The notes below the pieces were generated by a model. The model was not told where the DNA came from. It saw only the letters and a list, made by a program, of their open reading frames with translations, and ran no database searches. A program made the position numbers and the translations under genes. This document shows, piece by piece, positions 52,817 through 61,795 of a stretch of 64,000 bases of DNA. The number at the start of each line of letters is the position of its first letter. Positions within the stretch are counted from its first letter, which is position 1. Source of the stretch: Bifidobacterium adolescentis ATCC 15703 (GTDB lineage Bacteria > Actinomycetota > Actinomycetes > Actinomycetales > Bifidobacteriaceae); NCBI RefSeq assembly GCF_000010425.1, contig NC_008618.1, positions 2,025,646-2,089,645 on the forward strand, read 5' to 3'.

Positions 52817-54552
52817 GTTCTTCCGTTGGCCGTAACTCACTGATCATGGCCTCCGGTACCGCCGCTTCGCGCGTGACCGGCCAAATCCGCACCATCCTGC
52901 TTGCCTGGGCCTTGGGCACCACCGGCTATGCCGCCAACGCCTACCAGGCCGGTTCGATGATTCCGCAGGTCATCTACACGCTGGTTTCCGGCGGCATCTT
53001 CAACGCGGTGCTTGTGCCGCAGATCGTGCGCACGCTGAAATCGAAGGACGCCGAAACCAAGCTCAACAAGCTCATCACCCTTGCCATCACCCTGTTGTTG
53101 GGTGTGACGCTGCTCATGGCCGTTGCCACGCCGTTGTTGACCAAACTGTATGTCAACGGCAGCGCCGAAACCATGGCCCTCGCCACCTCCTTCACCTTGT
53201 GGTGCATGCCCCAGATCTTCTTCTACGGCCTGTATACGGTGATCGGGCAGATTCTCGCGGCGAAGGACCATTTCGTCACGTATGCGTGGAGCTCGGTCGG
53301 CGCGAACATCATCAGCTGCATCGGTTTCGGCGCGTTCATCGCGATGTTCGGCAGGGCCACGGAACGTCCGCTGGACTTCTGGACGCCGACGAAAATCGCG
53401 CTGACCGCCGGCACTTGGACGCTTGGCGTGGCGTTCCAGGCGCTGGTGCTGTTCATTCCTTTGACGAGAATCGGCCTGAAATACCGTCCGAAATTCGGCG
53501 TTCACGGCATCGGACTGCGTTCGATGGGACCGGTCGCCGCGTGGAGCCTCGGCATCGTCGGCGTCGATCAGATCGTCAACATCATCGTCACCCGCGTGGC
53601 CACCAGCGCGCCGTTCAAGGCTTCGGAACAGCTGCATATGAGCCAGTTGGACGTGGCCGGCAACGCCTCGTATCAGAATGCGTACACCATCTACATGCTG
53701 CCGTATTCGCTGATCGCCGTGTCCATCGCCACTGCGATCTTCCCGAAAATATCGAAAGCCATCGCGGACCGCAATATCGACGAGGCGCGCAAGGATCTGA
53801 GCTCGGCCCTGCGTAATCTCAATCTCATCATGTGCTTCTTCGCAGCGGCGTTCATCGTGCTTCCGTTGCCGATCATCCTCGCACTGCTGCCGTCCATCAG
53901 CGTGCGTGAGGCGCTGCTCATCAGCACGCCGCTCGCCGCTTTGGGCATCGGCCTGCCGCTTTCCAGCTCGTATCTGGTCATCCAACGCACGTTCTACGCG
54001 TTCGAAGACGGCAAGCATCCGTTTATTTTCATGGCGATCACCATGACCATCCAGGGTGGCGTCATCATCGCGTCGACGTTCATTCTGCCGCCCACGCAGT
54101 GGATCACCGTCATCGGATTGGCGATTTCGGTGAGCTTCATCCTGCCGTATCCGCTGCTTACGCACATGCTCCGCTCCCGTTTCGACGGCGATGTGGACGA
54201 CAAGCGCATCATCACCGCCTATGCGAAGGCGCTGGTGGCCACGATAGCCGCCTGCGTGATTGGCCTGCTGTGCCGCAACGGCGTCTACCGGCTGGTCGGA
54301 GCGCATATCGGCCCCGACGACGGCACTATGAACTGGGGTCAGGCGGTTCTGTCCGCGATACTGCTCACCATCGTCATCGCCATCGTCTATCTGGCGTGCC
54401 TGTGGGCGCTGCGTGCCGAGGAGCTCACTTCGGTCGTGGGCATGCTCGCCGCCCGCATACCAGGGCTTGGCAACAAGCCTAAGTCTGGCGGAACGGCCAG
54501 CCCCAACGGTAAACTTGAGCAAAGTACCGCCGAAAACGGCGACCAAGAATAA
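52813..54552 (+). CDS. murJ: Lipid II flippase MurJ (MviN)
   Basis: 579-residue polytopic MOP-superfamily protein that flips lipid II across the membrane. Start SLIMASGTAASRVTGQIRTILLAWALG and LPLSSSYLVIQRTFYAFEDGKHP are family patterns; about 14 helices can be drawn. Unlike the mycobacterial homologue, the protein ends about 40 residues after its last helix and carries no kinase-like domain; that domain is encoded by the next gene. Confidence 0.93.
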   Translation: MSSSVGRNSLIMASGTAASRVTGQIRTILLAWALGTTGYAANAYQAGSMIPQVIYTLVSGGIFNAVLVPQIVRTLKSKDAETKLNKLITLAITLLLGVTLLMAVATPLLTKLYVNGSAETMALATSFTLWCMPQIFFYGLYTVIGQILAAKDHFVTYAWSSVGANIISCIGFGAFIAMFGRATERPLDFWTPTKIALTAGTWTLGVAFQALVLFIPLTRIGLKYRPKFGVHGIGLRSMGPVAAWSLGIVGVDQIVNIIVTRVATSAPFKASEQLHMSQLDVAGNASYQNAYTIYMLPYSLIAVSIATAIFPKISKAIADRNIDEARKDLSSALRNLNLIMCFFAAAFIVLPLPIILALLPSISVREALLISTPLAALGIGLPLSSSYLVIQRTFYAFEDGKHPFIFMAITMTIQGGVIIASTFILPPTQWITVIGLAISVSFILPYPLLTHMLRSRFDGDVDDKRIITAYAKALVATIAACVIGLLCRNGVYRLVGAHIGPDDGTMNWGQAVLSAILLTIVIAIVYLACLWALRAEELTSVVGMLAARIPGLGNKPKSGGTASPNGKLEQSTAENGDQE

Positions 54553-54592
54553 CAGCGTAGGTAGAACAATCGTTACAGAGTTGAAGGAAACC

Positions 54593-56620
54593 ATGAAACC
54601 TCAACTGGGAGATACCATCAGCAACCGCTATGTGCTGGTTTCGCCATTGCGCGAGGAAACCGGCTTGCAGGTTTGGAAGGCAAGCGATCACGTGCTTGCC
54701 CGGGATTGCCAGCTTTTTATCGTCAACAACCGCAAGGCTTTGCAGGACGTCAATGCGACGGCCTCCATGCTGGCGATTTCCCACGACGCCCATTTCACGC
54801 AGGTGCTGCAGCTTCAGCACGTGGGCGAGGTGGCGTTGGTGATCACGCAGCTCGATGCCGGCATGTCGTTGAGCGAGTATCTCACGCAGTCCAGCAAGCC
54901 GCTGAGCTTCACCGCGATCCGTTCCATTCTTGGTGAGGTCGTCGAAGCCCTGCACGTGTTGCAGAAAGACAATCTCACGCATTTCTCGATCAGCACGGAC
55001 ACCGTGCGATTGACCCGCAACGGCATTGAAATCGCCGACGCGCCGGTAAGCATCATGCTGGCCGATACTTCGCGCGTGCAATCCGTGGAAAACCAGGAGC
55101 AGCTTGCGATTCGCCAGGTCGCTTCCCTGCTGTATTCCCTGCTGACGCGCACGCCGTCGACGCTGTCCACGAACTACCATCTTGACGCGATTTCACCGAA
55201 CGTGCCGATGGAGTTCCGCGTGATTTGCAAGCGTGGTCTGGATCTCAAGGAGAAGGACGGTTTCCCGACCGTTCCGATGGCCACCATCGCCGAATTGGAG
55301 GCGTTGCTGGGCGACTACGAGCCGCTGGTGAAGCTTAACGGCCCCGATATTGCGTTACCGTCCGCGGATTCGGAATGCTCGATTGTGAACGTGCCCCTGC
55401 TGCAGATTCTCGAGCAGGATGCCATCGCCTTGCCCGATACGCTGGCTGAAACCGGAAGCATTCCGGAAATGACGTTCGAAGCGCCTGAACCACACACTGA
55501 TTTCTCCGACAGCAAGGAAGCCTTGGCCAAGGGTATGGCCGCGACCGGCGGTGCCGTGAAATCGCTGTGGAACAACAGCCGCGAACTACTCAGCGAAGAG
55601 GACCTCGACGGATCCTCCGAAGATGTGGATTCGCCGTTCTCCTTCCCCATCCGTGTTTCCACGCCGTCGCCGCAGGGCGATTATCATACGGACGATTCGC
55701 AATTGGAGAAGACCGGTCGCATTCCGGTGATCGGACCTGACGGACGGGTCATCGAGCCGGGCGAGGAATCCGCACGCGCGTTGAAGGCGGAGCAGGAAGC
55801 GATCGACGCGGCATATCAGAACGAAAACGGAGCCCCCGTTGCGGTGCCGCCGAGCTTTGCCCCTAAAGCCTCTTCCTCCAGTCCGGCCGAGGTCGCCAAT
55901 GCCAAATTGTTCGGCAAGCTCACCACCAAGGTCGTGGCCATTGTGGTCGCGTTCATTGTGGTGGCCGTCGCATTGGGATTCGCCATTCATGGTTTGACCA
56001 AGAAGCCCGATGACGGCATCACCAATACGAATTCCAACAATCCGTGGCCGGAAATGAACCTTGACGACGTGCCTTTCGGCAATAATGGCGATTCCGGCAA
56101 TGGCAGCAGCTCCGCCAGCGATGCAAACAACGATTCCAACGATGCCAACAGCTCCGACAACGGCAGCTCCGATTCCAGCAAGCCGAAGAAAACCACGAAG
56201 AAGAGCCATTCCGCCAAGAAGGACGTCGACAAGGTGGTGACTTCGGATAAGAAGGTGCGGAAGGTTCCGGAACCGAAGATGCCAGAGAACACGACTCCGT
56301 ATGAGATCGACAACCGCCAGTTCCTGTCCAATCCGGACGGACAACAGGGTTACGGTTATTACCTCCACCTCAGCCAGCCCCAGAAAGCGTATCGCATGGT
56401 CATCAAGATCCGTTCTTCCGGTGGCCAGGGCTACATTCGCGTGAACGCCAAGTCCAGCCCGAACCAGGGTGAACAGGTCGCCCAGTTCGAGTTCGACGCC
56501 AGCGGCACCACCGAAATCAAGTTCAACAAGGCCGTGGAGACCCAGGACATCCTCTTGTGGGTGCCGTTCGACAGCCTTCCCGGCAACCAGCTGTACATCG
56601 ATTCGGTGCAGATTTTCTGA
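54593..56620 (+). CDS. Membrane pseudokinase, stand-alone counterpart of the MviN C-terminal domain
   Basis: 675 residues from ATG 54593 (GAAGGAAACC upstream). The N-terminal ~250 residues follow a kinase fold (ISNRYVLVSPLREETGLQVWKASD) but lack a catalytic HRD (it reads LTHFSISTDTVRL) and DFG, so it is a pseudokinase. A Ser/Glu/Asp-rich linker, one membrane helix (about 445-466) and a Ser/Asn/Asp-rich spacer follow, then an extracellular jelly-roll-like domain (YEIDNRQFLSNPDGQQGYGYYL to the C-terminus). In mycobacteria these parts are fused to MurJ. Here they probably act in trans as a phosphorylation-dependent scaffold for murJ. Confidence 0.85.
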   Translation: MKPQLGDTISNRYVLVSPLREETGLQVWKASDHVLARDCQLFIVNNRKALQDVNATASMLAISHDAHFTQVLQLQHVGEVALVITQLDAGMSLSEYLTQSSKPLSFTAIRSILGEVVEALHVLQKDNLTHFSISTDTVRLTRNGIEIADAPVSIMLADTSRVQSVENQEQLAIRQVASLLYSLLTRTPSTLSTNYHLDAISPNVPMEFRVICKRGLDLKEKDGFPTVPMATIAELEALLGDYEPLVKLNGPDIALPSADSECSIVNVPLLQILEQDAIALPDTLAETGSIPEMTFEAPEPHTDFSDSKEALAKGMAATGGAVKSLWNNSRELLSEEDLDGSSEDVDSPFSFPIRVSTPSPQGDYHTDDSQLEKTGRIPVIGPDGRVIEPGEESARALKAEQEAIDAAYQNENGAPVAVPPSFAPKASSSSPAEVANAKLFGKLTTKVVAIVVAFIVVAVALGFAIHGLTKKPDDGITNTNSNNPWPEMNLDDVPFGNNGDSGNGSSSASDANNDSNDANSSDNGSSDSSKPKKTTKKSHSAKKDVDKVVTSDKKVRKVPEPKMPENTTPYEIDNRQFLSNPDGQQGYGYYLHLSQPQKAYRMVIKIRSSGGQGYIRVNAKSSPNQGEQVAQFEFDASGTTEIKFNKAVETQDILLWVPFDSLPGNQLYIDSVQIF

Positions 56621-56636
56621 CGCATCGGCAGACAAG

Positions 56637-56671
56637 GAGGGTGTGCGGATTGTTCCGCACACCCTCTTTTT
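56637..56671 (+). terminator. Terminator of the murJ operon
   Basis: Perfect 13-bp stem GAGGGTGTGCGGA/TCCGCACACCCTC with 4-nt loop and TTTTT; a parS site begins at its end. Confidence 0.92.
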
Positions 56672-56686
56672 GTTTCACGTGAAACA
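56671..56686. other. parS site 1
   Basis: TGTTTCACGTGAAACA, perfect consensus ParB-binding palindrome, intergenic. Confidence 0.95.
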
Positions 56687-56704
56687 ACGTGACGGATAGC
56701 TGAC

Positions 56705-56740
56705 TTTTTTGAACGCCTTTTTGAACGCTTTTTTGAACGC
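56705..56740 (+). repeat. 12-bp tandem repeat upstream of trxB
   Basis: Three copies of (T/C)TTTTTGAACGC at 56705, 56717 and 56729; T runs of 5-6 suggest slippage. Confidence 0.85.
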
Positions 56741-56792
56741 CATCTGCAAAACCGCCCGCAACCGTCGTGGAAACTGCATTACAGTAGCAACC

Positions 56793-57734
56793 ATGAGTGA
56801 TATGCGTGATGTGGTGATTATCGGTTCCGGCCCGGCTGGCTATACTGCCGCGATCTATCTTGGCCGCGCCGGCTTCGAGCCGCTGGTCGTCGCCGGCGCG
56901 CTGACGCCCGGCGGCCAGTTGGTCAACACCACCGAAGTGGAGAATTTCCCAGGCTTTCCCGATGGCATCATGGGTCCGGATCTGATGGACAATATGCGCA
57001 AGCAGGCGGAACGGTTCGGCACGCATATCGTTTGGGACGATGTTGTTTCGGTTGCTTCGAATGCCGATTCCGGCATCAAAACCGTCACCCTTGACGACGG
57101 CGACGTGTACGACGCACGCGCGCTGGTCATCGCAACAGGCTCAAACTATCGTAAGCTGGGCGTGCCAGGCGAGACGGAATACGCAGGCAAAGGTGTATCC
57201 TACTGCGCCACCTGCGATGGTTTCTTCTTCCGCAACAAGCCGATTGTGGTGGTCGGCGGCGGCGACAGCGCTTTCGAAGAAGCTGATTTCCTGTCCCGTT
57301 TCGGCTCGTCCGTCACCCTTATTCATAGGCGTTCCACGTTCCGTGCTTCCCGCATCATGGTGGAGCGTGCGCAACGCAATCCGAAAATCGATTTCATGCT
57401 TGACGCTGTGGTGCAGGAGATTCGCGGCGACGAGAACGGCGTGCAGAAGGTGGAGGTGCGCAACACCGCCACCGAAAAGACCTCTGTAATCCCCGCTAAC
57501 GGCGTTTTCATGGCGATTGGGCACACTCCTGCCACTGCTTTTCTTAACGGGCTTGTAGACGTCGATTCAGCCGGTTATATCACGGTCGATGGCGCCAGCA
57601 CGCGTACCAGCGAACCCGGCGTTTTCGCCGCGGGAGACTGCATGGATAGCGTCTATCGGCAGGCCATCAGCGCGGCGGGCATGGGGTGCCGCGCCGCGCT
57701 GGATGCGCAGGCTTATCTCGATTCGCTCAAGTAA
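56793..57734 (+). CDS. trxB: Thioredoxin reductase
   Basis: 313-residue FAD/NADPH flavoenzyme that reduces thioredoxin. FAD site VVIIGSGPAGYTAAIYLGRAG, redox CATC in VSYCATCDG, NADPH site VVGGGDSAFEEA and C-terminal VFAAGDCMDSVYRQA are all present. ATG 56793 is chosen because the upstream in-frame extension is made of T-rich tandem repeats. A trxB next to murJ and parAB is normal in actinobacteria. It converges on parB with 54 nt between stops. Confidence 0.95.
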   Translation: MSDMRDVVIIGSGPAGYTAAIYLGRAGFEPLVVAGALTPGGQLVNTTEVENFPGFPDGIMGPDLMDNMRKQAERFGTHIVWDDVVSVASNADSGIKTVTLDDGDVYDARALVIATGSNYRKLGVPGETEYAGKGVSYCATCDGFFFRNKPIVVVGGGDSAFEEADFLSRFGSSVTLIHRRSTFRASRIMVERAQRNPKIDFMLDAVVQEIRGDENGVQKVEVRNTATEKTSVIPANGVFMAIGHTPATAFLNGLVDVDSAGYITVDGASTRTSEPGVFAAGDCMDSVYRQAISAAGMGCRAALDAQAYLDSLK

Positions 57735-57788
57735 GGCTCAAATCGTTCAAATCATTATCGCTCGCCGAGCTCGATTGGCTCGGTTCGT

Positions 57789-59075
57789 TCAGCTCTGCTG
57801 CTGCATAAGCAGGTCGACGATGCGTTCCATATCGTCTTCCGATTTGAACACGATTTCGATTCGCCCGTGCTTCTTCGATCCCTTGATGGAGACCTTGGTG
57901 CCGAAACGCTGCTCCAGACCAACCTGAACGGGGGTACCAGCCCACGGATTGAGCTTGCTGGCCTTCGGCTTCTTGGGCTGGTCGCTTTCGGCGGCCTTCA
58001 TCGACACGATTTCCTCGGTGCTGCGTACGGACAACCCCTCGGCGATGATGCGCGTGGCCAGCTGTTCCATATCCGCTTCCGTCGGCAGTCCCAGCAGCGC
58101 ACGCGCGTGGCCCGCGGACAGCAGTCCGGATGCGACCTTCTTCTGCACGGCGGCCGGCAGGTTGAGCAATCGCAAGGTGTTGGCGATTTGCGGACGGGAT
58201 TTCGACACCGACTTGGACAGTTGGGCCTGCGTCAGGCCGAAATCGTCGATCATTTGCTGGTAGGCAGCCGCCTCTTCCAGTGGATTCAGCGCGACGCGAT
58301 GCAGGTTTTCCAGCAGTGCGTCACGTAGCATATCGTCATCGGCGGTGGTTTTGACGATGGCCGGAATCGTTTTCAGGCCGGCGATCTGCGATGCGCGCCA
58401 ACGACGTTCGCCCATGATGAGCTCGTACATGCTATCCATGCGCCCGTCGAACATGTTGTGCGGTTCGGCCGGTTTGGCTGTGGCTTCCCTGCGGGCGGCT
58501 TCGATTTGCGATTGCGGACGCTTGCGTACGACGATTGGCTGCAGTACGCCGACTTCCTTGATGGATTCGGCTAGCTCGCGCAGGTCGTCTTCATCGAAAA
58601 TGGTACGTGGCTGATGCAGATTGGGACCGACGTCGCTCAAACGCAGTTCAACCAGATATCCACCCTGCACGGGAAGCAGTTCCGGTTCATCCTTCTTATG
58701 TTCGGTCGGCGTGGTTTCACGTGAAACACTCCCCTGCTGCTCGCCCTGTTCGGAAGCTGGCTGAGCGGTGGAGCCGAAGAACATGTCCGCGGGATGCGCG
58801 CTTTCGTTCAACGAAATCGACGGCATGCTGGCACGACGATGCTGGTTTTTCTTGGTTGTTTCACGTGAAACAGCATGCTTCATCCCCTGCACGGCGTTCA
58901 CCGATGCCTGTGCGGTAGCGGACGCGCTCTTGGATTCCACATGCTCATCAGTCTTGGAAGCCTTGACTTCTTTGGCGGCAGCGGCAGGCGCCGCATGCTC
59001 CTGATGCTGCGGCTCCCCCGGAAGAGAAGGAAACAGTGCGCCAAGACCTTTACCCAAACGCGACTTAGTTGCCAT
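57789..59075 (-). CDS. parB: Chromosome partitioning protein ParB
   Basis: 428-residue CTP-dependent DNA clamp that loads at parS. The N-terminal ~110 residues are a linker in which VSRETT occurs twice: these are parS sites 2 and 3 (58713, 58857) read in frame. The core has QPRTIFDEDDLRELAESIKEVGVLQPIVV, the CTP-binding GERRWRA and the HTH LTQAQLSKSVSKSRPQIANTLRLL. It lies 2 nt after parA. The linker is longer than in many ParB proteins. Confidence 0.95.
   Translation of the reverse strand: MATKSRLGKGLGALFPSLPGEPQHQEHAAPAAAAKEVKASKTDEHVESKSASATAQASVNAVQGMKHAVSRETTKKNQHRRASMPSISLNESAHPADMFFGSTAQPASEQGEQQGSVSRETTPTEHKKDEPELLPVQGGYLVELRLSDVGPNLHQPRTIFDEDDLRELAESIKEVGVLQPIVVRKRPQSQIEAARREATAKPAEPHNMFDGRMDSMYELIMGERRWRASQIAGLKTIPAIVKTTADDDMLRDALLENLHRVALNPLEEAAAYQQMIDDFGLTQAQLSKSVSKSRPQIANTLRLLNLPAAVQKKVASGLLSAGHARALLGLPTEADMEQLATRIIAEGLSVRSTEEIVSMKAAESDQPKKPKASKLNPWAGTPVQVGLEQRFGTKVSIKGSKKHGRIEIVFKSEDDMERIVDLLMQQQS
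58713..58728. other. parS site 2 (inside parB)
   Basis: GGTTTCACGTGAAACA, one mismatch from consensus, encoding VSRET of ParB. Confidence 0.9.
58857..58872. other. parS site 3 (inside parB)
   Basis: TGTTTCACGTGAAACA, perfect consensus, 144 bp from site 2. Confidence 0.95.
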
Positions 59076-59077
59076 GA

Positions 59078-60058
59078 TCAGTTCTCATTCCTTCTTGCAT
59101 CGATTGCCTGCAGCACCGTATCGGAACGACGCGAAAGTTCCAGCGCGGCTTCGCAGTACGCGATCGCACCCATGCCCTTGGGGTCGTATGCGATCACGCT
59201 TTGGTTGAAGCTTGGCGCTTCGGAAATCTTCACCGTGCGCGGAATGGTGGTGTCGAGCACGATTGTCGGATAGTGCTTCTTCACTTCCCCATGCACTTCG
59301 CGGCTCAGCAGCGTGCGCTTGTCGTACATGGTGATGAGCATCGTGGAGACCAGCAGCGACGGATTGTAATGTTCCTGCACCAGTCCGATGGTGTTGATGA
59401 GCTGGCCCAAACCTTCCAAGGCGTAATACTCGGCCTGAATCGGAATCAGCATTTCGTGCACGGCGCACATGGCGTTGATCACCAGCAGACCCAGGCTCGG
59501 CGGGCAGTCGATGATCACGTAATCGTAATGCTCTTCGCTGGTGGCGAGGAACTCGTCCACCGCGTTCTTCAGCAGCGAGTTGCGATCCGCCATGTCGGCG
59601 ACCTCAAGTTCGGCGCCACTCAAATCGATGGATGCGGGGACCACGTCGAGGTTGTCGAAATCAGGGCACGTGCACTTGACTTCCGCGATGCGCTTGCGTC
59701 CTTCGATGACGTCATACACCGAAGGCTGACCGGAGGCGTGCGGGGCACCCAATGCCGTGGAGGCGTTGCCCTGCGGATCCATATCAATAAGCAGGACCTT
59801 GCATCCGAAACGGGCCAAGGCCGCGGACAGGTTCACCGCGGATGTGGTTTTGCCGACGCCACCTTTCTGGTTGGCGACTGCGATCAGGCGCGTTTGGGCC
59901 GGCTTCGGGCAGACCGCATGCTCCAATGCCTTGTATCGCGTCGATTCATCAGCGATTTGCGCGCCTACGGGGGATGTCGAGCCTTCGAAGATTCGCTTGA
60001 TGGTTTCCGTGGCGGATTCCATCGACGTCAAATTGTCTGGTTCTTCAGGTCCAGTCAT
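59078..60058 (-). CDS. parA: Chromosome partitioning ATPase ParA (Soj)
   Basis: 326-residue deviant-Walker ATPase. Walker A is NQKGGVGKTTSAVNL, A' motif DMDPQGNAST, and Walker B YVIIDCPPSLG. The N-terminal ~55 residues precede the fold. It drives origin segregation with ParB. RBS GGAAGG before ATG 60058; a DnaA-box cluster lies upstream between it and rsmG. Confidence 0.95.
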   Translation of the reverse strand: MTGPEEPDNLTSMESATETIKRIFEGSTSPVGAQIADESTRYKALEHAVCPKPAQTRLIAVANQKGGVGKTTSAVNLSAALARFGCKVLLIDMDPQGNASTALGAPHASGQPSVYDVIEGRKRIAEVKCTCPDFDNLDVVPASIDLSGAELEVADMADRNSLLKNAVDEFLATSEEHYDYVIIDCPPSLGLLVINAMCAVHEMLIPIQAEYYALEGLGQLINTIGLVQEHYNPSLLVSTMLITMYDKRTLLSREVHGEVKKHYPTIVLDTTIPRTVKISEAPSFNQSVIAYDPKGMGAIAYCEAALELSRRSDTVLQAIDARRNEN

Positions 60059-60154
60059 GAACTAGCCTTCCTATACATATTCAACAATCAAGTTTCATCA
60101 TTTGGGTGGACAGATTTTCACCTGTTCACGGCCATGTGCACCATTGTGAACAAC

Positions 60155-60299
60155 GGTGGATAGTTGGTGGATAACTCATCCGACCACCCAAAAGTTATCC
60201 ACAGAACAATCGTTGCAATTCCAAGCTTCTTCAAGATGCTTCGTAACACATTTCCGCGATTGTGGATACTGTGGATAACTCACGCGATTTTGTGGATAA
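60155..60299. other. DnaA-box cluster in the parA-rsmG interval
   Basis: Six box-like 9-mers in 145 bp: TTATCCACA at 60195-60203, its complement TGTGGATAA at 60270-60278 and 60291-60299 (all perfect), plus TGTGGATAC 60261, GGTGGATAA 60166 and GGTGGATAG 60155. The cluster is about 3.6 kb from the boxes at the window end. Possible functions are accessory origin, DnaA titration or control of parA. Confidence 0.8.
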
Positions 60300-60300
60300 C

Positions 60301-61035
60301 TTATCGCTCGTCCACCATCAGCACATGCGTCGGTTCCAGACCCGGACCGACCTCGGCCTCCACCACGCGGGGATGGATACCGCCGTTTTTGGAGATCTCT
60401 TTGGTGGCCTTGACGATTTCCTCCTGCGCGGATCGTCCTTTCAGGGCAACCAGCCGTCCGCCTTTGTCCAGCAACGGCAGCGTCCATCCGGATAGTTTGG
60501 TCATCGGCGCGACCGCACGGCAGGTCACCACGGCAAACGGATGCCTGACCGGGATGGGATTTCCGTCGAGATCGACGGCATCCTCTCCCCTGCCCTTCCG
60601 GCCACCGTTCGAACCGCGGACGGCTTCGATTACGGCGTTGGCTCGGGAGCGCACTATCGAGACATTGTCCAATCCCATTTCGTCAACGCACTCATGAAGC
60701 CATTCGATACGGCGTTCCATCGGTTCCACCAAAGTGAACTGGTGGTCCGGCAGGCAGGCGGCCGCCACGATACCGGGGAATCCTCCACCACTGCCGATAT
60801 CCGCCACCGTCTTGAATTGCCTCTTGGCCGTTGCTTCACGGATGAACGGTACGATGGCCGCGGAGTTCAGAATATGCCGTTCCCAAATAATACCGACATC
60901 GCGTGGCCCTATCAGCCCGCGCGGCTCTCCTTCCGCAGCAAGTTTCACGTGAAACACCTTCAACTTGCCCAATGCATCGCCAAGCACTTCCTCAAGAATC
61001 GGCGACCCATCCAATTCGTCATTCACATCACTCAT
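60301..61035 (-). CDS. rsmG: 16S rRNA (guanine527-N7) methyltransferase RsmG
   Basis: 244 residues from ATG 61035, where AGGA sits 8 nt upstream (61044 is an alternative). SAM motif [12 protein letters not shown], plus [12 protein letters not shown] and VTCRAVAPM are typical of RsmG/GidB. It encodes parS site 4 in frame as VFHVKL. Place between parA and jag is the canonical origin order. Confidence 0.94.
   Translation of the reverse strand: MSDVNDELDGSPILEEVLGDALGKLKVFHVKLAAEGEPRGLIGPRDVGIIWERHILNSAAIVPFIREATAKRQFKTVADIGSGGGFPGIVAAACLPDHQFTLVEPMERRIEWLHECVDEMGLDNVSIVRSRANAVIEAVRGSNGGRKGRGEDAVDLDGNPIPVRHPFAVVTCRAVAPMTKLSGWTLPLLDKGGRLVALKGRSAQEEIVKATKEISKNGGIHPRVVEAEVGPGLEPTHVLMVDER
60941..60956. 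other. parS site 4 (inside rsmG)
   Basis: AGTTTCACGTGAAACA, one mismatch at the first base. Confidence 0.9.
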
Positions 61036-61061
61036 GCACACCATCCTAATCTACAGGCATC

Positions 61062-61091
61062 AAAAAGCGCCGCGAGAAACTCGCGACGCTT
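61062..61091 (-). terminator. Terminator after jag
   Basis: Stem AAGCG.CGCGAG/CTCGCG.CGCTT with one internal mismatch and TTTTT on the minus strand. Confidence 0.8.
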
Positions 61092-61093
61092 CA

Positions 61094-61109
61094 TGTTTCA
61101 CGTGAAACT
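61094..61109. other. parS site 5
   Basis: TGTTTCACGTGAAACT, one mismatch at the last base, directly downstream of jag. Confidence 0.9.
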
Positions 61110-61112
61110 ATT

Positions 61113-61640
61113 TCAGGCTTCGTCGATCTCGTCGGCGTCATCGGCTGCGGAAGCCTTGACGTACACCGTGACGTAACGATGCGGTTCTTCGCCATGGGAC
61201 CGAGACTTCATGCCTTCCTCGCGCACCACATCATGGATGATCTTGCGTTCGAAGGAGTTCATCGGCTTCAGGTCCACCGGCTCGCCAGTCTCGCGCGCCT
61301 CGTCGATGGCATCCAGCGCAAGGTCGTGCAGGCGCTGGCGCTTGCGCTTCAGATAGCCGTCCACGTCCACGATGAGGTGGGACCGCTCGCCGGTCTTCTG
61401 TTGTACGGCGAGTCGGGTGAGCTGCTGCAGGGCGTCCACGACTTCGCCGTTGCGTCCGATCAGATGTTTGATGTCGGTGTCGTCGTCGGCAACGATCTGC
61501 ACGGTCGGACGGTTGTTGCGCACGCCCATTTCGATATCGCCCTCGTAGTCGACGATGTCAAGCAATCCTTCAAGGTAATCGGCAGCGATGTCAGCTTCGT
61601 CATTGAGCTGATCGATGGTTTTCTCAGCATCCTGCGCCAT
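61113..61640 (-). CDS. jag: Jag/KhpB-like RNA-binding protein (KH and R3H)
   Basis: 175 residues with a KH-type segment (HLIGRNGEVVDALQQLTRLA) and R3H region (NSFERKIIHDVVREEGMKSRSHGEEPHRYVTVY). It lacks the N-terminal Jag domain of firmicute proteins, as in other actinobacteria. It binds RNA and is usually encoded beside yidC. Confidence 0.92.
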   Translation of the reverse strand: MAQDAEKTIDQLNDEADIAADYLEGLLDIVDYEGDIEMGVRNNRPTVQIVADDDTDIKHLIGRNGEVVDALQQLTRLAVQQKTGERSHLIVDVDGYLKRKRQRLHDLALDAIDEARETGEPVDLKPMNSFERKIIHDVVREEGMKSRSHGEEPHRYVTVYVKASAADDADEIDEA

Positions 61641-61677
61641 GGTGTTTTACTCCTTTGAGCGGGGTTCGTATTATTTC

Positions 61678-61710
61678 AAGTCTACTGAAAGTCTACTGAA
61701 AGTCTACTGA
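61678..61710 (+). repeat. 11-bp tandem repeat between jag and yidC
   Basis: Three perfect copies of AAGTCTACTGA (61678, 61689, 61700). Confidence 0.9.
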
Positions 61711-61751
61711 TTGGGTTGTATCATATGGGCGATTCGCCCGATACAAAAGCG

Positions 61752-61787
61752 GTGTGTCCTGCGTTTCACGTGAAACACAGGACACAC
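61752..61787. other. parS site 6 nested in a larger palindrome
   Basis: CGTTTCACGTGAAACA at 61762-61777 (one mismatch), flanked by a further 10-bp inverted repeat (61752-61761 with 61778-61787), just past the yidC stop. The outer stem could act as the yidC terminator. Confidence 0.88.
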
Positions 61788-61795
61788 ACTTGATG

